Origin: Lacrimispora algidixylanolytica
GTDB taxonomy: Bacteria; Bacillota; Clostridia; Lachnospirales; Lachnospiraceae
Reading direction: 5' to 3'
DNA: 64,000 bases
Assembly (NCBI RefSeq): GCF_003609635.1
Contig: NZ_MCIA01000033.1
Span: 1-64,000, forward strand
Within the stretch, counting starts at the first letter, position 1. Every line of letters begins with the position of its first letter. This document shows positions 9,333-19,008 of this stretch, piece by piece. The translations under genes were made by a program, and so were the position numbers. The notes under the pieces are model-generated. The model was not told the DNA's origin, made no database searches, and saw only the letters and a program-made list of their open reading frames with translations.

Positions 9333-10169
9333 ATGAAAGTGAAAAGCACAAATTATAAAATCAGAAGATGCCTCCTGTATGTGGTTTTGCTCCTTCTGAC
9401 CGCTGCTATGCTGGTACCATTTGCGTGGATGCTCTCTGCTTCCTTAAAACTAGATAAAGATGTCTTTATCTTCCCGATTCGGTGGATCCCCCAACATCCA
9501 AGATGGCAGAACTATCTGGATATCTGGACCAAGATTCCCCTTCTCACTTTTGTAACAAATACGATGAAGATTACTCTGATCGTTACCACGTTACAGCTTT
9601 TAACCAGCAGTTTTGCAGCTTATGCATTTGCAAAATTAAAATTCAGATATAAAGATACATTATTTATGGCTTACATTGCTACCATTGCAGTTCCATGGCA
9701 GGTATACATGGTACCTCAGTTCATGATGATGAGAAATTTCGGGTTAAATGATTCCCACTTAGCTATTATTTTCCTTCAGGCATTTTCCGCTTTCGGCGTG
9801 TTCATGATGCGCCAGTTCTATCAGGGAATTCCAGATGAACTTTGTGAAGCAGCGAGAATCGATGGCATGAGCGAATACCAAATATACGCAAAGATCATGT
9901 TACCACTGTCAAAACCAGCACTTTCTACCTTGACCATATTCACCTTTGTTAATACTTGGAACGATTTCTTAGGACCACTCATTTATTTGAAAACAGAAGC
10001 GAAAAAGACTCTGCAGTTAGGACTTAAAATGTTTATCAGTCAGTATAGTTCAGAATACGGTCTCATTATGGCCGCCTCCGTACTTTCTCTGATTCCGGTA
10101 CTTATTGTGTTCTTATCTCTGCAAAAGCATTTCGTTGAAGGTGTAGCTGCTACTGGTGTGAAAGGCTAA
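9333..10169 (+). CDS. Sugar ABC transporter permease (MalG type)
   Basis: 278 residues with six predicted membrane segments, starting with CLLYVVLLLLTAAMLVPFAW, and an EAA loop CEAARIDGMSEYQIYAKI. The C-terminus ends GVAATGVKG, a common MalG-type tail. AAAAGGAGG precedes the start. It partners the upstream MalF-type permease. The next gene, a GH2 hydrolase, begins 4 bases after the stop, so import and hydrolysis are co-transcribed. Confidence 0.92.
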   Translation: MKVKSTNYKIRRCLLYVVLLLLTAAMLVPFAWMLSASLKLDKDVFIFPIRWIPQHPRWQNYLDIWTKIPLLTFVTNTMKITLIVTTLQLLTSSFAAYAFAKLKFRYKDTLFMAYIATIAVPWQVYMVPQFMMMRNFGLNDSHLAIIFLQAFSAFGVFMMRQFYQGIPDELCEAARIDGMSEYQIYAKIMLPLSKPALSTLTIFTFVNTWNDFLGPLIYLKTEAKKTLQLGLKMFISQYSSEYGLIMAASVLSLIPVLIVFLSLQKHFVEGVAATGVKG

Positions 10170-10173
10170 GGAA

Positions 10174-11991
10174 ATGGAAATAATAAAAAATTTCGTGGAC
10201 AATATCCATAATGAAGCTTATAAGGATCTGTATCTCTCTCCGGTCATTGACGCAGGAACCTATGTGTTTTTAGGTGGTCGAAGAGAAGAATCTTTAGATG
10301 GCTCATGGAATTTCTCTGTAGATATGTATGATAATTGTCTTAGAGCCAAATGGTTTCTGGAAGAGAAAACGAATTTAGAGGGGCAGATGGTTCCTCTGGA
10401 TTACGGATTTGATGACTGGGAGCAAATCCCGGTGCCAGCAGTATGGAACCTTGTAAAACCGGAATATTTTTATTATGAGGGACCGGCGGTTTATAGCCGC
10501 CGGTTTCTTTTTGATAGAAAAGTAGATGGCCATGTGTTTTTAAGATTTGGCGCAATCTCGTATGAAGCCAGATTCTTTTTAAATGGTATATTTCTTGGCG
10601 TTCACAGGGGAGGTTCCACCCCTTTTTGCGTAGAGGTCACAACTCATCTAAAGGAAGAAAACCGATTGATTGTGATTGCAGACAACACCAGACGACAGGA
10701 CCAAGTTCCCAGTGAAAACACGGACTGGTTCTTATACGGTGGAATTTATCGGAGTGTCTCTCTTTTTTGTGTTCCTGACATCTATATTAAAGATATGAAG
10801 GTGCATCTAAAAGACTGGGAGAAAAAGAGAGTTTGTGTATCTATGTCCTTAGGTGGAACGTCCCGCTTCAAAGGAGGAGAGGCTGTTTTTTCCATACCAG
10901 AGCTTAATCTGGAAGAGTCCGTTTTTGTGGGATCAGATGGAAACGCGGAGATGGTATTTGAGGTGGATTCGCTTTCTCTCTGGAACCTGGACAGTCCAAA
11001 ACTTTATGATGTAGAACTTACTTATCGTCTCCATGGAACGATTCTGGATCAGGTCAAGGACCGGATTGGCTTTCGAAGTCTAAAGACAAAAGGAAATGAA
11101 ATCTTATTAAATGGAAAGACCGTTTTCTTAAGAGGAGTTTGTCTTCATGAGGAGTCAGAGGAACATGGAAAGGCAGTAACCAAAGAAGATATCCGCCAGG
11201 CATTTTCAAAGGCCAGAGAGATGAACTGCAATTTTATTCGTCTCGCCCATTATCCTCATACAGAATGGGTCTCCCAATTGGCAGATGAAGAGGGCTTTCT
11301 TTTGTGGGAGGAGATTCCGGTATACTGGTGGATTGACTTTGCCAATGAGAAAACTTTAGTGGATGCGAAAAATCAGCTTACGGAGTTAATAACCAGGGAT
11401 TATAACAGAGCCAGTGTCATCATATGGTCTGTAGGAAATGAAAATCCGGATACCGATGAACGGTATCACTTTATGCGAGAGCTGGCTCAGACGGCTAGAG
11501 CCTGTGATGATAGTCGCTTGATATCCGCCGCCTGTTTAGTGGATGCGGTGAACTTAAGGATTGCAGATCGACTAGAGGAACACCTAGATGTCATCGGATT
11601 TAATGAGTATTACGGCTGGTATGATCCGGATTATGAAAAGCTGATTACGATATTAGAAGAATCTAAACCGGATAAGCCTGTGGTGATCAGTGAATTTGGC
11701 GCCGATGGATATATTTCTACCAGTCAGTCAGGCAACCAAGTGCGAGGTTCCGAAGAGGAGCAAAAGGAAATCTATGAAAAGCAGGTGGAGCTGTTTAAAA
11801 AGACCAGCTACATTCAAGGAACAGTCCCTTGGATTTTATTTGATTACCGTACGCCAAAGCGTCTTGGTGTTTATCAAAAGGGATATAACATCAAAGGGCT
11901 GGTGAGCGCTGATCGGAAAAGGGAAAAACCTGCGTTTTCAGTCATGAAGAATTTCTATGAGGAGGTAATAATAGATGAGCAAACAGATTGA
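10174..11991 (+). CDS. Glycoside hydrolase family 2, probable beta-glucuronidase
   Basis: 605 residues, close to E. coli UidA (603). An N-terminal sugar-binding jelly-roll is followed by an Ig-like domain and a C-terminal TIM barrel. The acid/base is Glu423 in VGNENP and the nucleophile Glu507 in VISEFGADG. Near the end, YNIKGL places an N-x-K motif at residues 572-574. In characterised glucuronidases this motif binds the uronate carboxylate, so I favour glucuronidase over galactosidase. No signal peptide, so it is cytoplasmic. It overlaps the following GH88 gene by 17 bases, and the two should act in sequence on imported oligosaccharides. The sugar specificity is inference from the N-x-K motif and neighbours. 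Confidence 0.82.
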   Translation: MEIIKNFVDNIHNEAYKDLYLSPVIDAGTYVFLGGRREESLDGSWNFSVDMYDNCLRAKWFLEEKTNLEGQMVPLDYGFDDWEQIPVPAVWNLVKPEYFYYEGPAVYSRRFLFDRKVDGHVFLRFGAISYEARFFLNGIFLGVHRGGSTPFCVEVTTHLKEENRLIVIADNTRRQDQVPSENTDWFLYGGIYRSVSLFCVPDIYIKDMKVHLKDWEKKRVCVSMSLGGTSRFKGGEAVFSIPELNLEESVFVGSDGNAEMVFEVDSLSLWNLDSPKLYDVELTYRLHGTILDQVKDRIGFRSLKTKGNEILLNGKTVFLRGVCLHEESEEHGKAVTKEDIRQAFSKAREMNCNFIRLAHYPHTEWVSQLADEEGFLLWEEIPVYWWIDFANEKTLVDAKNQLTELITRDYNRASVIIWSVGNENPDTDERYHFMRELAQTARACDDSRLISAACLVDAVNLRIADRLEEHLDVIGFNEYYGWYDPDYEKLITILEESKPDKPVVISEFGADGYISTSQSGNQVRGSEEEQKEIYEKQVELFKKTSYIQGTVPWILFDYRTPKRLGVYQKGYNIKGLVSADRKREKPAFSVMKNFYEEVIIDEQTD

Positions 11992-13156
11992 GACTTTATT
12001 TGAAGATAGAATAGAACTTACGGAAGTAGAATGCAGCAAGGCAATGGATTTTGCTGTGGAACAGGTGCGGGATAATCTGAAGGAATTTACCCATTCCTTT
12101 AAAAAGGCATATAGCGAGGAAGGGTTCTATCAGCCAACCCCCAATGTAAACTGGACAACGGGATTTTGGACCGGACAGATATGGCTTGCTTATGAGTGGA
12201 GTAAGAATGAGGCATTTGAAACGGCTGGAAGAATTCAGATTGAGAGCTTCTTGGAGAGAATTAACGATAAGATAGAAGTGGACCATCACGATATGGGCTT
12301 TTTGTATTCCCCTTCTTGTGTTGCTGGATTTAAATTGGCAGGAGATGAAAAGGGAAAAGAAGCCGCAATCAAAGCCGCCGATCAGCTTATCAGCCGGTTT
12401 CAGCCGGTTGGCGGGTTTATCCAGGCCTGGGGTCCTATGAATCAGCCAGAGAATTACCGCTTTATCATTGACTGTCTGCTTAATCTACCTCTATTATACT
12501 GGGCCACTGAGGAAACAGGGGATCAGAAATACCGGGAGATCGCAGAGAAACATATCCACACTGCCATAGCTAATGTAATCAGAGAAGATCACTCTACTTG
12601 GCATACATTTTTCATGAATATGGAAACAGGGGAGCCAAGTCACGGTGCCACCTGTCAGGGATACCGGGATGGATCTGCATGGGCAAGAGGGCAAGCTTGG
12701 GGTGTCTACGGCTGTGCCATGGCGTACCGCTATACAAAACGTCCAGAGTACATTGAAGATTTTAAGCACGTAACCGCTTATTTCCTAGAGCATCTTCCTT
12801 CTGATTTGGTTCCTTACTGGGATCTGGAATTTGGCGAAGGATCAAAAGAACCTAGAGATTCCTCCTCTGCGTCTATCGCGGCCTGTGGAATGTTAGAAAT
12901 GGCAAACTACATGGAAAAGGAGGATGCCGCCTATTATACCTCTCTGGCGAAAAAGATAATGGCTTCCGTAGTAGAGCATTATTCCGTTAAGGATAAAAAA
13001 GATTCCAACGGACTTGTACTTCACAGCACCTATTCTAAAAAATCTCCTTACAATACTTGTACGCCAGAAGGCGTTGATGAGTGTAATATTTGGGGTGATT
13101 ATTTCTATATGGAAGCTTTGACCCGGTTGTCTAGTGATTGGAATCCATACTGGTAA
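11975..13156 (+). CDS. GH88 unsaturated glucuronyl hydrolase
   Basis: 393 residues of the alpha/alpha-barrel GH88 family. The two catalytic Asp residues of the family appear as Asp106 in HHDMGFLY and Asp166 in IIDCLLNLPLLYWA, spaced 60 apart as in characterised enzymes. The family-typical WARGQAWGVYGCAMAYR also follows. It hydrates and removes the 4,5-unsaturated uronyl group that polysaccharide lyases leave at the non-reducing end. That fits the heparinase-type lyase in the divergent operon. The start lies inside the end of the GH2 gene and has GAGGAGG upstream. Confidence 0.92.
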   Translation: MSKQIETLFEDRIELTEVECSKAMDFAVEQVRDNLKEFTHSFKKAYSEEGFYQPTPNVNWTTGFWTGQIWLAYEWSKNEAFETAGRIQIESFLERINDKIEVDHHDMGFLYSPSCVAGFKLAGDEKGKEAAIKAADQLISRFQPVGGFIQAWGPMNQPENYRFIIDCLLNLPLLYWATEETGDQKYREIAEKHIHTAIANVIREDHSTWHTFFMNMETGEPSHGATCQGYRDGSAWARGQAWGVYGCAMAYRYTKRPEYIEDFKHVTAYFLEHLPSDLVPYWDLEFGEGSKEPRDSSSASIAACGMLEMANYMEKEDAAYYTSLAKKIMASVVEHYSVKDKKDSNGLVLHSTYSKKSPYNTCTPEGVDECNIWGDYFYMEALTRLSSDWNPYW

Positions 13157-13187
13157 TATTCAAAAATTAAAAGAGAGGTGAACTTAT

Positions 13188-14891
13188 ATGAAGCTTGATA
13201 CGAAGCAGGATTTTAGGCAGTGGATGTTCCAGGTGTTAGACCCATTAAAGCCTTTATACAGTGAAGGGTGTGCAAGGCTTCATCTCGGAGACAGCGGTGT
13301 TACCTATCCAAAAGTAAGTGCAGAGATGGAGGCCTTTTCCCGCCCATTATGGGCGCTGGTGCCTTTCTGGCTTGGCGGTGGAACTGGATTTGAAGACATA
13401 TACCAAACGGGACTTAAAAACGGAACAGACCCAGATCATCCGGAATACTGGGGTGGTTTTGGGGACTATGATCAGAGGTTTGTTGAGATGGCAGCCATTG
13501 CCTGCGGCCTGATTTTCACTCCGGGGAAGGTGTGGGAGCCTCTTGATGAAAAGGGAAAAGATGACCTTGCCAACTGGCTATATGCGATCAATGAACATAT
13601 TATACCAGATTGCAACTGGCAATTTTTCATGATTCTTGTCAATGTAGCCCTTAAAAAGCTGGGACGACGTTATGACAAAGATCGTCTGAAATCCGGTTTG
13701 CTAAAAATTGAAAGCTACTATACTGGCGATGGCTGGTACCGAGATGGAGGCTCTAGTCAGAAGGATTATTACATTTCCTTTGCTCTCCATTATTATGGAC
13801 TTATGTATGCCAAGGCCATGGAAGCTGAGGATCCTGACAGATGTTTGCGCTTTAAGGAGCGGGCAGTTTTGTTTGCCAGAGATTTTCTTTACTGGTTTGA
13901 TGAAAATGGGGCGGCACTTCCTTATGGAAGAAGTCTTTCCTACCGTTTCGGGCAAGCAGCCTTTTGGTCGGCCTATGTATTTGCAGGACTTGATGATATA
14001 CCAACAGGTGTTGTAAAAGGCATTATCAGCCGTCATATCAGTTGGTGGATGGATCAAACCATGTTTGACCGGGACGGTATTTTAACCATCGGCTACAGCT
14101 ATCCAAACCTGATTATGGCAGAACGGTACAACGCACCTGGTTCCCCTTACTGGGCAATGAAACTACTTTTATGTCTTGCACTTGAAGATGATCATCCATT
14201 TTGGAAAGCAGAATCAGAAGAACTTCCTGAACTATCTGAAATAAAGTTGTTAAAGCAGGCTGATATGCTCATGCACCGTAATGGCAAAGACGTGATATCT
14301 TATCCCGCAGGAGTTTGTGAAAAGTACGGACACGGCCATGTTCCGGAGAAATACTCCAAATTTGCTTACTCCACTAGATTTGGTTTTTCTGTTGCAAGAA
14401 GTCAGATAATACTTCATGAGAATGCACCAGATTCCTCCCTTGCCTTTGTTATAGATGGGGATGATTATGTATTTGTGAGAAAGTACAGTGATAGTTATGA
14501 AGTACTGGAAGATAGGGTCATCAGCAAATGGCATCCATTTCCAGGAATTCAGGTTACATCAACCATTATTCCAGTGGAACAAGGTCATTTGAGAATCCAT
14601 GAAATTGAAAGTGAGTATGATTGTACTGCTTATGATTGTGGTTTTTCCGTGGAAAAGTTTACAAAAAGCTATGAACAAAAGGCAGAAGGCGAAAAATCTT
14701 CTGTTACTTACGATACCCAGGGTTGCCATGTATCTGGGAAAGGGCCAGAAGCTCAAGGAATTGTCATAGAGGCAGATCCAAACACTAATGTACTTTACCC
14801 CAATGCCTCCATTCCGGCAGTATCTTACCGAATCAAAAAAGGAAAATTCATACGCTTGGAAACTGTGGTGACCACCTTTATAAATGGTTAA
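13188..14891 (+). CDS. DUF2264 family protein
   Basis: 567 residues. The N-terminal ~370 residues match the DUF2264 pattern (YPKVSAEMEAFSRPLWALVP, PEYWGGFGDYDQRFVEMAA), an alpha-helical toroid found in polysaccharide utilisation loci. The remaining ~190 residues are beta-rich. No biochemical role is firmly assigned to the family that I know of. The toroid-plus-beta-sandwich layout resembles polysaccharide lyases, so a lyase or accessory role on a uronate-containing glycan is possible but unproven. No signal peptide. AGAGAGGTG precedes the ATG, 31 bases after the GH88 stop, so it is in the same operon. Confidence 0.82.
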   Translation: MKLDTKQDFRQWMFQVLDPLKPLYSEGCARLHLGDSGVTYPKVSAEMEAFSRPLWALVPFWLGGGTGFEDIYQTGLKNGTDPDHPEYWGGFGDYDQRFVEMAAIACGLIFTPGKVWEPLDEKGKDDLANWLYAINEHIIPDCNWQFFMILVNVALKKLGRRYDKDRLKSGLLKIESYYTGDGWYRDGGSSQKDYYISFALHYYGLMYAKAMEAEDPDRCLRFKERAVLFARDFLYWFDENGAALPYGRSLSYRFGQAAFWSAYVFAGLDDIPTGVVKGIISRHISWWMDQTMFDRDGILTIGYSYPNLIMAERYNAPGSPYWAMKLLLCLALEDDHPFWKAESEELPELSEIKLLKQADMLMHRNGKDVISYPAGVCEKYGHGHVPEKYSKFAYSTRFGFSVARSQIILHENAPDSSLAFVIDGDDYVFVRKYSDSYEVLEDRVISKWHPFPGIQVTSTIIPVEQGHLRIHEIESEYDCTAYDCGFSVEKFTKSYEQKAEGEKSSVTYDTQGCHVSGKGPEAQGIVIEADPNTNVLYPNASIPAVSYRIKKGKFIRLETVVTTFING

Positions 14892-14955
14892 TACGTTTTG
14901 TTATAGATTGAGATAAATTACGCGATAAAAAGTTTGGTAAATAACAAAAACAAGA

Positions 14956-14984
14956 TAGCTTCTTTTACTTGAGTGGATTATAAT
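14956..14984 (+). promoter_or_regulatory. Possible promoter of the LacZ-type gene
   Basis: A perfect TATAAT lies at 14979-14984, 36 bases before the ATG, in a 128-base gap after the DUF2264 gene. The -35 position (TAGCTT at 14956-14961) is poor, so the gene may also be read from the upstream operon. Confidence 0.4.
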
Positions 14985-15019
14985 AAAACCACAGTTTGAA
15001 TCAAAGGAGGGGTTTCTTT

Positions 15020-18000
15020 ATGGAACTGAAAACACCAAAACTGGAATGGCTGGAGGATCCGCAGATTTTTGCGGTCAATCGTATCCCGGCTCATTCCGAT
15101 CATTGTTATTATGAATCCGCGAAAGAAGCACAACAAGGGGAAATGGGGCTTCGTCAGTCTTTAAATGGGATATGGAAGTTTTCCTACGCAGATCATCCAG
15201 AGAAAAGGGAAGAGCGTTTTTATGAGGTTGATTTTCCTATGGATCATTTCGGGACAATTGAGGTGCCCGGTCATATTGAACTAAATGGATACGGCCAGTG
15301 CCAATATATCAATACGATGTACCCTTGGGATGGACTGGCAGATATCCGTCCGCCCTTTACCGATAAACAAAACAATCCGGTTGGCAGCTATGTTAGGGAT
15401 TTTGAGCTGGAAGCACCTCTTATGGATAAACGCCAGTTTATATCCTTTCAGGGAGTGGAGACTGCGTTTTACGTGTGGGTGAACGGAATCTTTATCGGCT
15501 ACGGGGAGGACTCATTCACCCCATCCGAGTTTGAGATTACTCATGCACTAAAAGAAGGAACAAATCGCCTTGCTGTAGAAGTTTATAAAAGAAGCAGTGC
15601 CAGTTGGATCGAGGATCAGGACTTTTTCCGCTTCTCCGGTATTTTCCGTGACGTTTACGTTTATGCCATTCCTAAATGTCACATAGAGGATGTATTCATT
15701 CACGGAGATGTTTCCGATGATTATCAAGATGGCCTGTTTCGGACAGAGCTTAAGTTAATGGGAGATATGAGCGGTACCGTATCTGCTATTTTGCGAGATC
15801 GGGATGGAAAAGAAGTAGTTTCATGGGAAGCAGTGTCTGTAAATGAAAGCGTGGAATTTTCTGCTCGTATTGCCAATGCCCATCTATGGAGCGGGGAAAA
15901 TCCTTATCAATATGAACTGATAATCGTGCTTACCGATAGTCAAGGAAATGTAACTGAGGTGATTCCTCAAAAATTAGGATTTCGTCGTTTTGAAATGAAA
16001 AATCGCATCATGCATTTAAACGGAAAACGAATTGTATTTAGAGGAATTAATCGGCATGAGTTTAATGTGAGACGAGGACGCAGCATCACAAAAGAAGATA
16101 TGATGTGGGACATCCGTTTCTTAAAGCGCCATAACATCAATGCGGTGCGAACATGCCACTATCCAGACCAGAGTCTTTGGTATGAACTTTGTGATGAATA
16201 CGGAATTTATCTTATTGATGAGGCAAACTTAGAAAGTCACGGCTCTTGGCAGAAGATGGGAGCCATCGAACCTTCTTGGAATGTGCCTGGCAATCTTCCG
16301 GAATGGAAAGACTGCGTTGTGGACCGTGCAAAGTCTGTGTTAGAACGAGATAAGAACCATCCAAGCGTTCTCATCTGGTCTTGTGGAAATGAGTCTTATG
16401 CAGGGGAAGACATTCTTGCCATGGCTGACTTTTTCAGGGACAGGGATCCTGGCAGACTGGTTCACTATGAAGGCGTATTTCACAATCGTGCGTATGACAA
16501 CATCAGTGATATGGAAAGCCGGATGTATGCAACGGCTGCCGATGTTTCAGAGTATCTGTCAGGGGATCCAAAGAAGCCCTTTGTGCTTTGCGAATATATG
16601 CACGCTATGGGCAATTCCCTGGGAGGCATGCATAAGTATACGAATCTAGAAGATCAGTATGATATGTATCAGGGTGGCTTTATCTGGGATTATATGGATC
16701 AGTCCCTGATGAAAAAGGATGCCTATGGAAAAGAACACATGACATATGGTGGAGATTTTAAAGATCGCCCCACGGATTACAGCTTCTGCGGAAATGGTAT
16801 CGTGTATGCGGACCGAACCGAATCACCCAAGGCCCAAGAGGTTAAATATCTATATCAGGATATCCGCCTAACCCCTGATCTAAATGGTGTAACCATTGAA
16901 AATAGAAGGTTGTTTAAGGACACTTCAGATCTGGAGTTCGTGTATACCGTATTAAAGGATGGAGAGCTCGTCTTTGAAAAAAGCATAGATGCAAACGTTG
17001 ACCCATTAAAGTCTCAATATGCTCCTGTCGATATCCCGAAATTTACAGAGCCTGGAGAATATGTTCATCAGGTATCTGCCCTTTTAAAAGAGGACACCTT
17101 ATGGGCTGATGCTGGATTTGAACTCTCCTTTGGGGAACATGTTTTTGTGGTGGAAGGGAAAACAAAAGAATCCGTTCAAGAGTCTTTTAAAGTTATATAT
17201 GGTGATGTTAACATTGGCGTCATTGGAGAAGGCTTTCGGATCCTCTTTTCTAGACAAGAAGGTAGCATTGTTTCCCTTGTCTATGATGGCAAGGAATGGG
17301 TAGGAAGACCGCTTATGCCTGTATATTGGCGAGCTACCACGGACAATGATAAAGGAAACAAGTTCTCTGTCAACAGTTCCGTCTGGTACGGCGCAGGCCG
17401 TTTCTTCCGTTACGACAATAAGGACTGTCAGGTGGAAGAAGGAGATGGCTTTATTAAAGTTTCTTATCTCTATGAATTATCCACAGTGCCAAAATCCTCT
17501 ACCAAAGTTACTTATATTGTAGATGGAAAAGGCAGTATTTTAGTAAAAGCAGTGTATCAGGGACAAAAAGGGCTTCCTCAGCTACCAGCCTTTGGGTTGA
17601 GACTGATTACCCCGGATGCGCTTAAGACGTTTGCATGGTATGGAAAAGGGCCGGAGGAAAATTACTGCGACCGTAATCAGGGTGCGAGACTTGGAATCTA
17701 TAAGGATACCCCGGAAAATAACTTATCTCGGTATCTGGTACCTCAGGAATGCGGGAATAGGACAGAAGTCCGTTGGCTGAAGGTATCTGACATGGAAGGC
17801 CACTCCATTGGCTTTAGGGCGGTTAATCAGCCTTTTGATGCGTCTGTTCTGCCCTATATGGCGGAAGAACTGGAATCAGCCACTCACAGAGAGGATCTTC
17901 CATTGGTTCGTTATACTGTTGTCAATATATTAGGCGCCATGAGAGGAATCGGCGGTGACGACAGCTGGGGAGCACCAGTTCACCCAGAGTATTGTATCAG

Positions 18001-18046
18001 TGGGGAAAATGAGCTTATAACAGAATTCATGATTGAAAAAAGATAA
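15020..18046 (+). CDS. Beta-galactosidase, GH2 LacZ type
   Basis: The ATG at 15020 follows AAAGGAGG and is preferred over a TTG at 14996; it gives 1008 residues, like E. coli LacZ (1023). The LacZ domain order is clear: jelly-roll, Ig-like, TIM barrel, Ig-like and the large C-terminal beta-gal small-chain domain (TTDNDKGNKF, PEENYCDRNQGARLGIY). The acid/base is Glu458 in SCGNES and the nucleophile Glu525 in VLCEYMHAMGN. No signal peptide, so it is cytoplasmic. As the last enzyme of the run it may remove beta-galactosyl residues from the same imported oligosaccharide. Other GH2 specificities cannot be excluded. Confidence 0.9.
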   Translation: MELKTPKLEWLEDPQIFAVNRIPAHSDHCYYESAKEAQQGEMGLRQSLNGIWKFSYADHPEKREERFYEVDFPMDHFGTIEVPGHIELNGYGQCQYINTMYPWDGLADIRPPFTDKQNNPVGSYVRDFELEAPLMDKRQFISFQGVETAFYVWVNGIFIGYGEDSFTPSEFEITHALKEGTNRLAVEVYKRSSASWIEDQDFFRFSGIFRDVYVYAIPKCHIEDVFIHGDVSDDYQDGLFRTELKLMGDMSGTVSAILRDRDGKEVVSWEAVSVNESVEFSARIANAHLWSGENPYQYELIIVLTDSQGNVTEVIPQKLGFRRFEMKNRIMHLNGKRIVFRGINRHEFNVRRGRSITKEDMMWDIRFLKRHNINAVRTCHYPDQSLWYELCDEYGIYLIDEANLESHGSWQKMGAIEPSWNVPGNLPEWKDCVVDRAKSVLERDKNHPSVLIWSCGNESYAGEDILAMADFFRDRDPGRLVHYEGVFHNRAYDNISDMESRMYATAADVSEYLSGDPKKPFVLCEYMHAMGNSLGGMHKYTNLEDQYDMYQGGFIWDYMDQSLMKKDAYGKEHMTYGGDFKDRPTDYSFCGNGIVYADRTESPKAQEVKYLYQDIRLTPDLNGVTIENRRLFKDTSDLEFVYTVLKDGELVFEKSIDANVDPLKSQYAPVDIPKFTEPGEYVHQVSALLKEDTLWADAGFELSFGEHVFVVEGKTKESVQESFKVIYGDVNIGVIGEGFRILFSRQEGSIVSLVYDGKEWVGRPLMPVYWRATTDNDKGNKFSVNSSVWYGAGRFFRYDNKDCQVEEGDGFIKVSYLYELSTVPKSSTKVTYIVDGKGSILVKAVYQGQKGLPQLPAFGLRLITPDALKTFAWYGKGPEENYCDRNQGARLGIYKDTPENNLSRYLVPQECGNRTEVRWLKVSDMEGHSIGFRAVNQPFDASVLPYMAEELESATHREDLPLVRYTVVNILGAMRGIGGDDSWGAPVHPEYCISGENELITEFMIEKR

Positions 18047-18057
18047 ATAATAGATGG

Positions 18058-18093
18058 CAGGCAAAGAGGTTGGAACGTAGACTTCTTTGCCTG
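18058..18093 (+). terminator. Terminator after LacZ-type gene
   Basis: CAGGCAAAGAGGT (18058-18070) pairs with ACTTCTTTGCCTG (18081-18093) over 13 bp with one G-T wobble and a 10-base loop. The T-tract is short (TCATTTGT). It probably ends the carbohydrate operon. Confidence 0.65.
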
Positions 18094-18217
18094 TCATTTG
18101 TCATGCAAATGCTTTTAAAAGGGTTGATTTTCTTTGTTAAGAGTGGTAATTTGGTAGAAGAATAAAGTGACAAAATGAAATAATAAGTCTTGTATATTGA
18201 GAGAGTGAGGAGAAGTC

Positions 18218-18547
18218 ATGATTATTGATTTTGATAAGACGGAAGAAAAAATACTGCCTCAGTTTAATGGGGGAGAAAAGGAATTTAATACTAGAATGTT
18301 TTTGGATGACCTTAATAAGATTCAAAGAGGGAGATTGGCTCCAGGAGCTTCCATCGGAATGCATACCCATGTTACCAATAGTGAGATCATTTACATACTA
18401 GAAGGGGAAGGAACCGTCTTGTATGATGAAGGAGAAGAATCTGTAGAAGCAGGGCTCTGCCATTACTGCCCAAAAGGACATGCCCACAGCTTAATCAATA
18501 CAGGTGAAAAAGAACTCATATTTTTTGCTGTTGTACCGGTGCAGTAA
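18218..18547 (+). CDS. Small cupin-domain protein
   Basis: 109 residues, a single cupin_2 barrel. Metal-ligand positions are visible: MHTHVTNSEIIYILEGEG holds the H-x-H and E pattern of cupin motif 1, and HAHSLINTGEKEL gives the motif 2 His. Such proteins bind a metal and a small ligand, often a sugar or carboxylate. The specific role is unknown. It sits just after the sugar locus but behind a terminator-like stem, so it may be an independent gene. GAGTGAGGAG precedes the ATG. Confidence 0.85.
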   Translation: MIIDFDKTEEKILPQFNGGEKEFNTRMFLDDLNKIQRGRLAPGASIGMHTHVTNSEIIYILEGEGTVLYDEGEESVEAGLCHYCPKGHAHSLINTGEKELIFFAVVPVQ

Positions 18548-18562
18548 AAGAAGGGGGAATTT

Positions 18563-18905
18563 ATGAAGTATTTTGGAGAAGGTTTAAGTGAGGATCATAA
18601 GGAACTAAATAAGATAATACGGAAATTACCGATCTGCCGTTGGTAAACGAACGAGACAGATTGTTGCAAGTTTACAGCCAGGAGATATGGTCAGAAAGGT
18701 TACCCCCGATGCCATTGATAAAATACGACTGGAAGGTGGTGTAACAATGGATGAGGATTCTAAGTGGCTTCTAGAATTTTGGGGAGGAAAAGATGTGGCA
18801 GGGCTCTTATTAATGCCACCCACCCGTCATGTTATGCTCCACTTAAATGACTGCTGTAAATGGAAGGAAGCCATACGAGGGAAGAAGAAACTGTATCTGG
18901 TTTGA
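18563..18905 (+). pseudogene. Frame-broken small ORF of unknown function
   Basis: An ATG at 18563 with AGGGGG upstream opens MKYFGEGLSEDHKELNKI but stops at 18644-18646 (TAA) after 27 codons. An overlapping frame that has no start of its own continues as SAVGKRTRQIVASLQPG and on to 18905, ending KKKLYLV. A third frame is also open from about 18615 to 18742. The simplest reading is one gene broken by a frameshift near 18610-18640; a small real ORF starting at 18687 (72 codons) is the alternative, but no strong ribosome binding site precedes it. I do not recognise the protein. Confidence 0.4.
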
Positions 18906-18934
18906 TGTTAATTATCTAAATGTTCATAAATTAC

Positions 18935-18963
18935 TTGACAAATGAAAATATTGGCAGTATCCT
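18935..18963 (+). promoter_or_regulatory. Sigma-A-type promoter for the 35-residue peptide unit
   Basis: TTGACA at 18935-18940, a 17-base spacer, and TATCCT at 18958-18963. It lies 45 bases before the small ORF with a strong ribosome binding site. Confidence 0.6.
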
Positions 18964-19008
18964 AGTTATTGAAAATAATTATTAAATTAAGAAAAGGAGG
19001 CAGAGACC

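Noticed and set aside
13701-14057. Antisense ORF inside the DUF2264 gene
   Set aside because: A shadow frame of a well-supported gene with no ribosome binding site.
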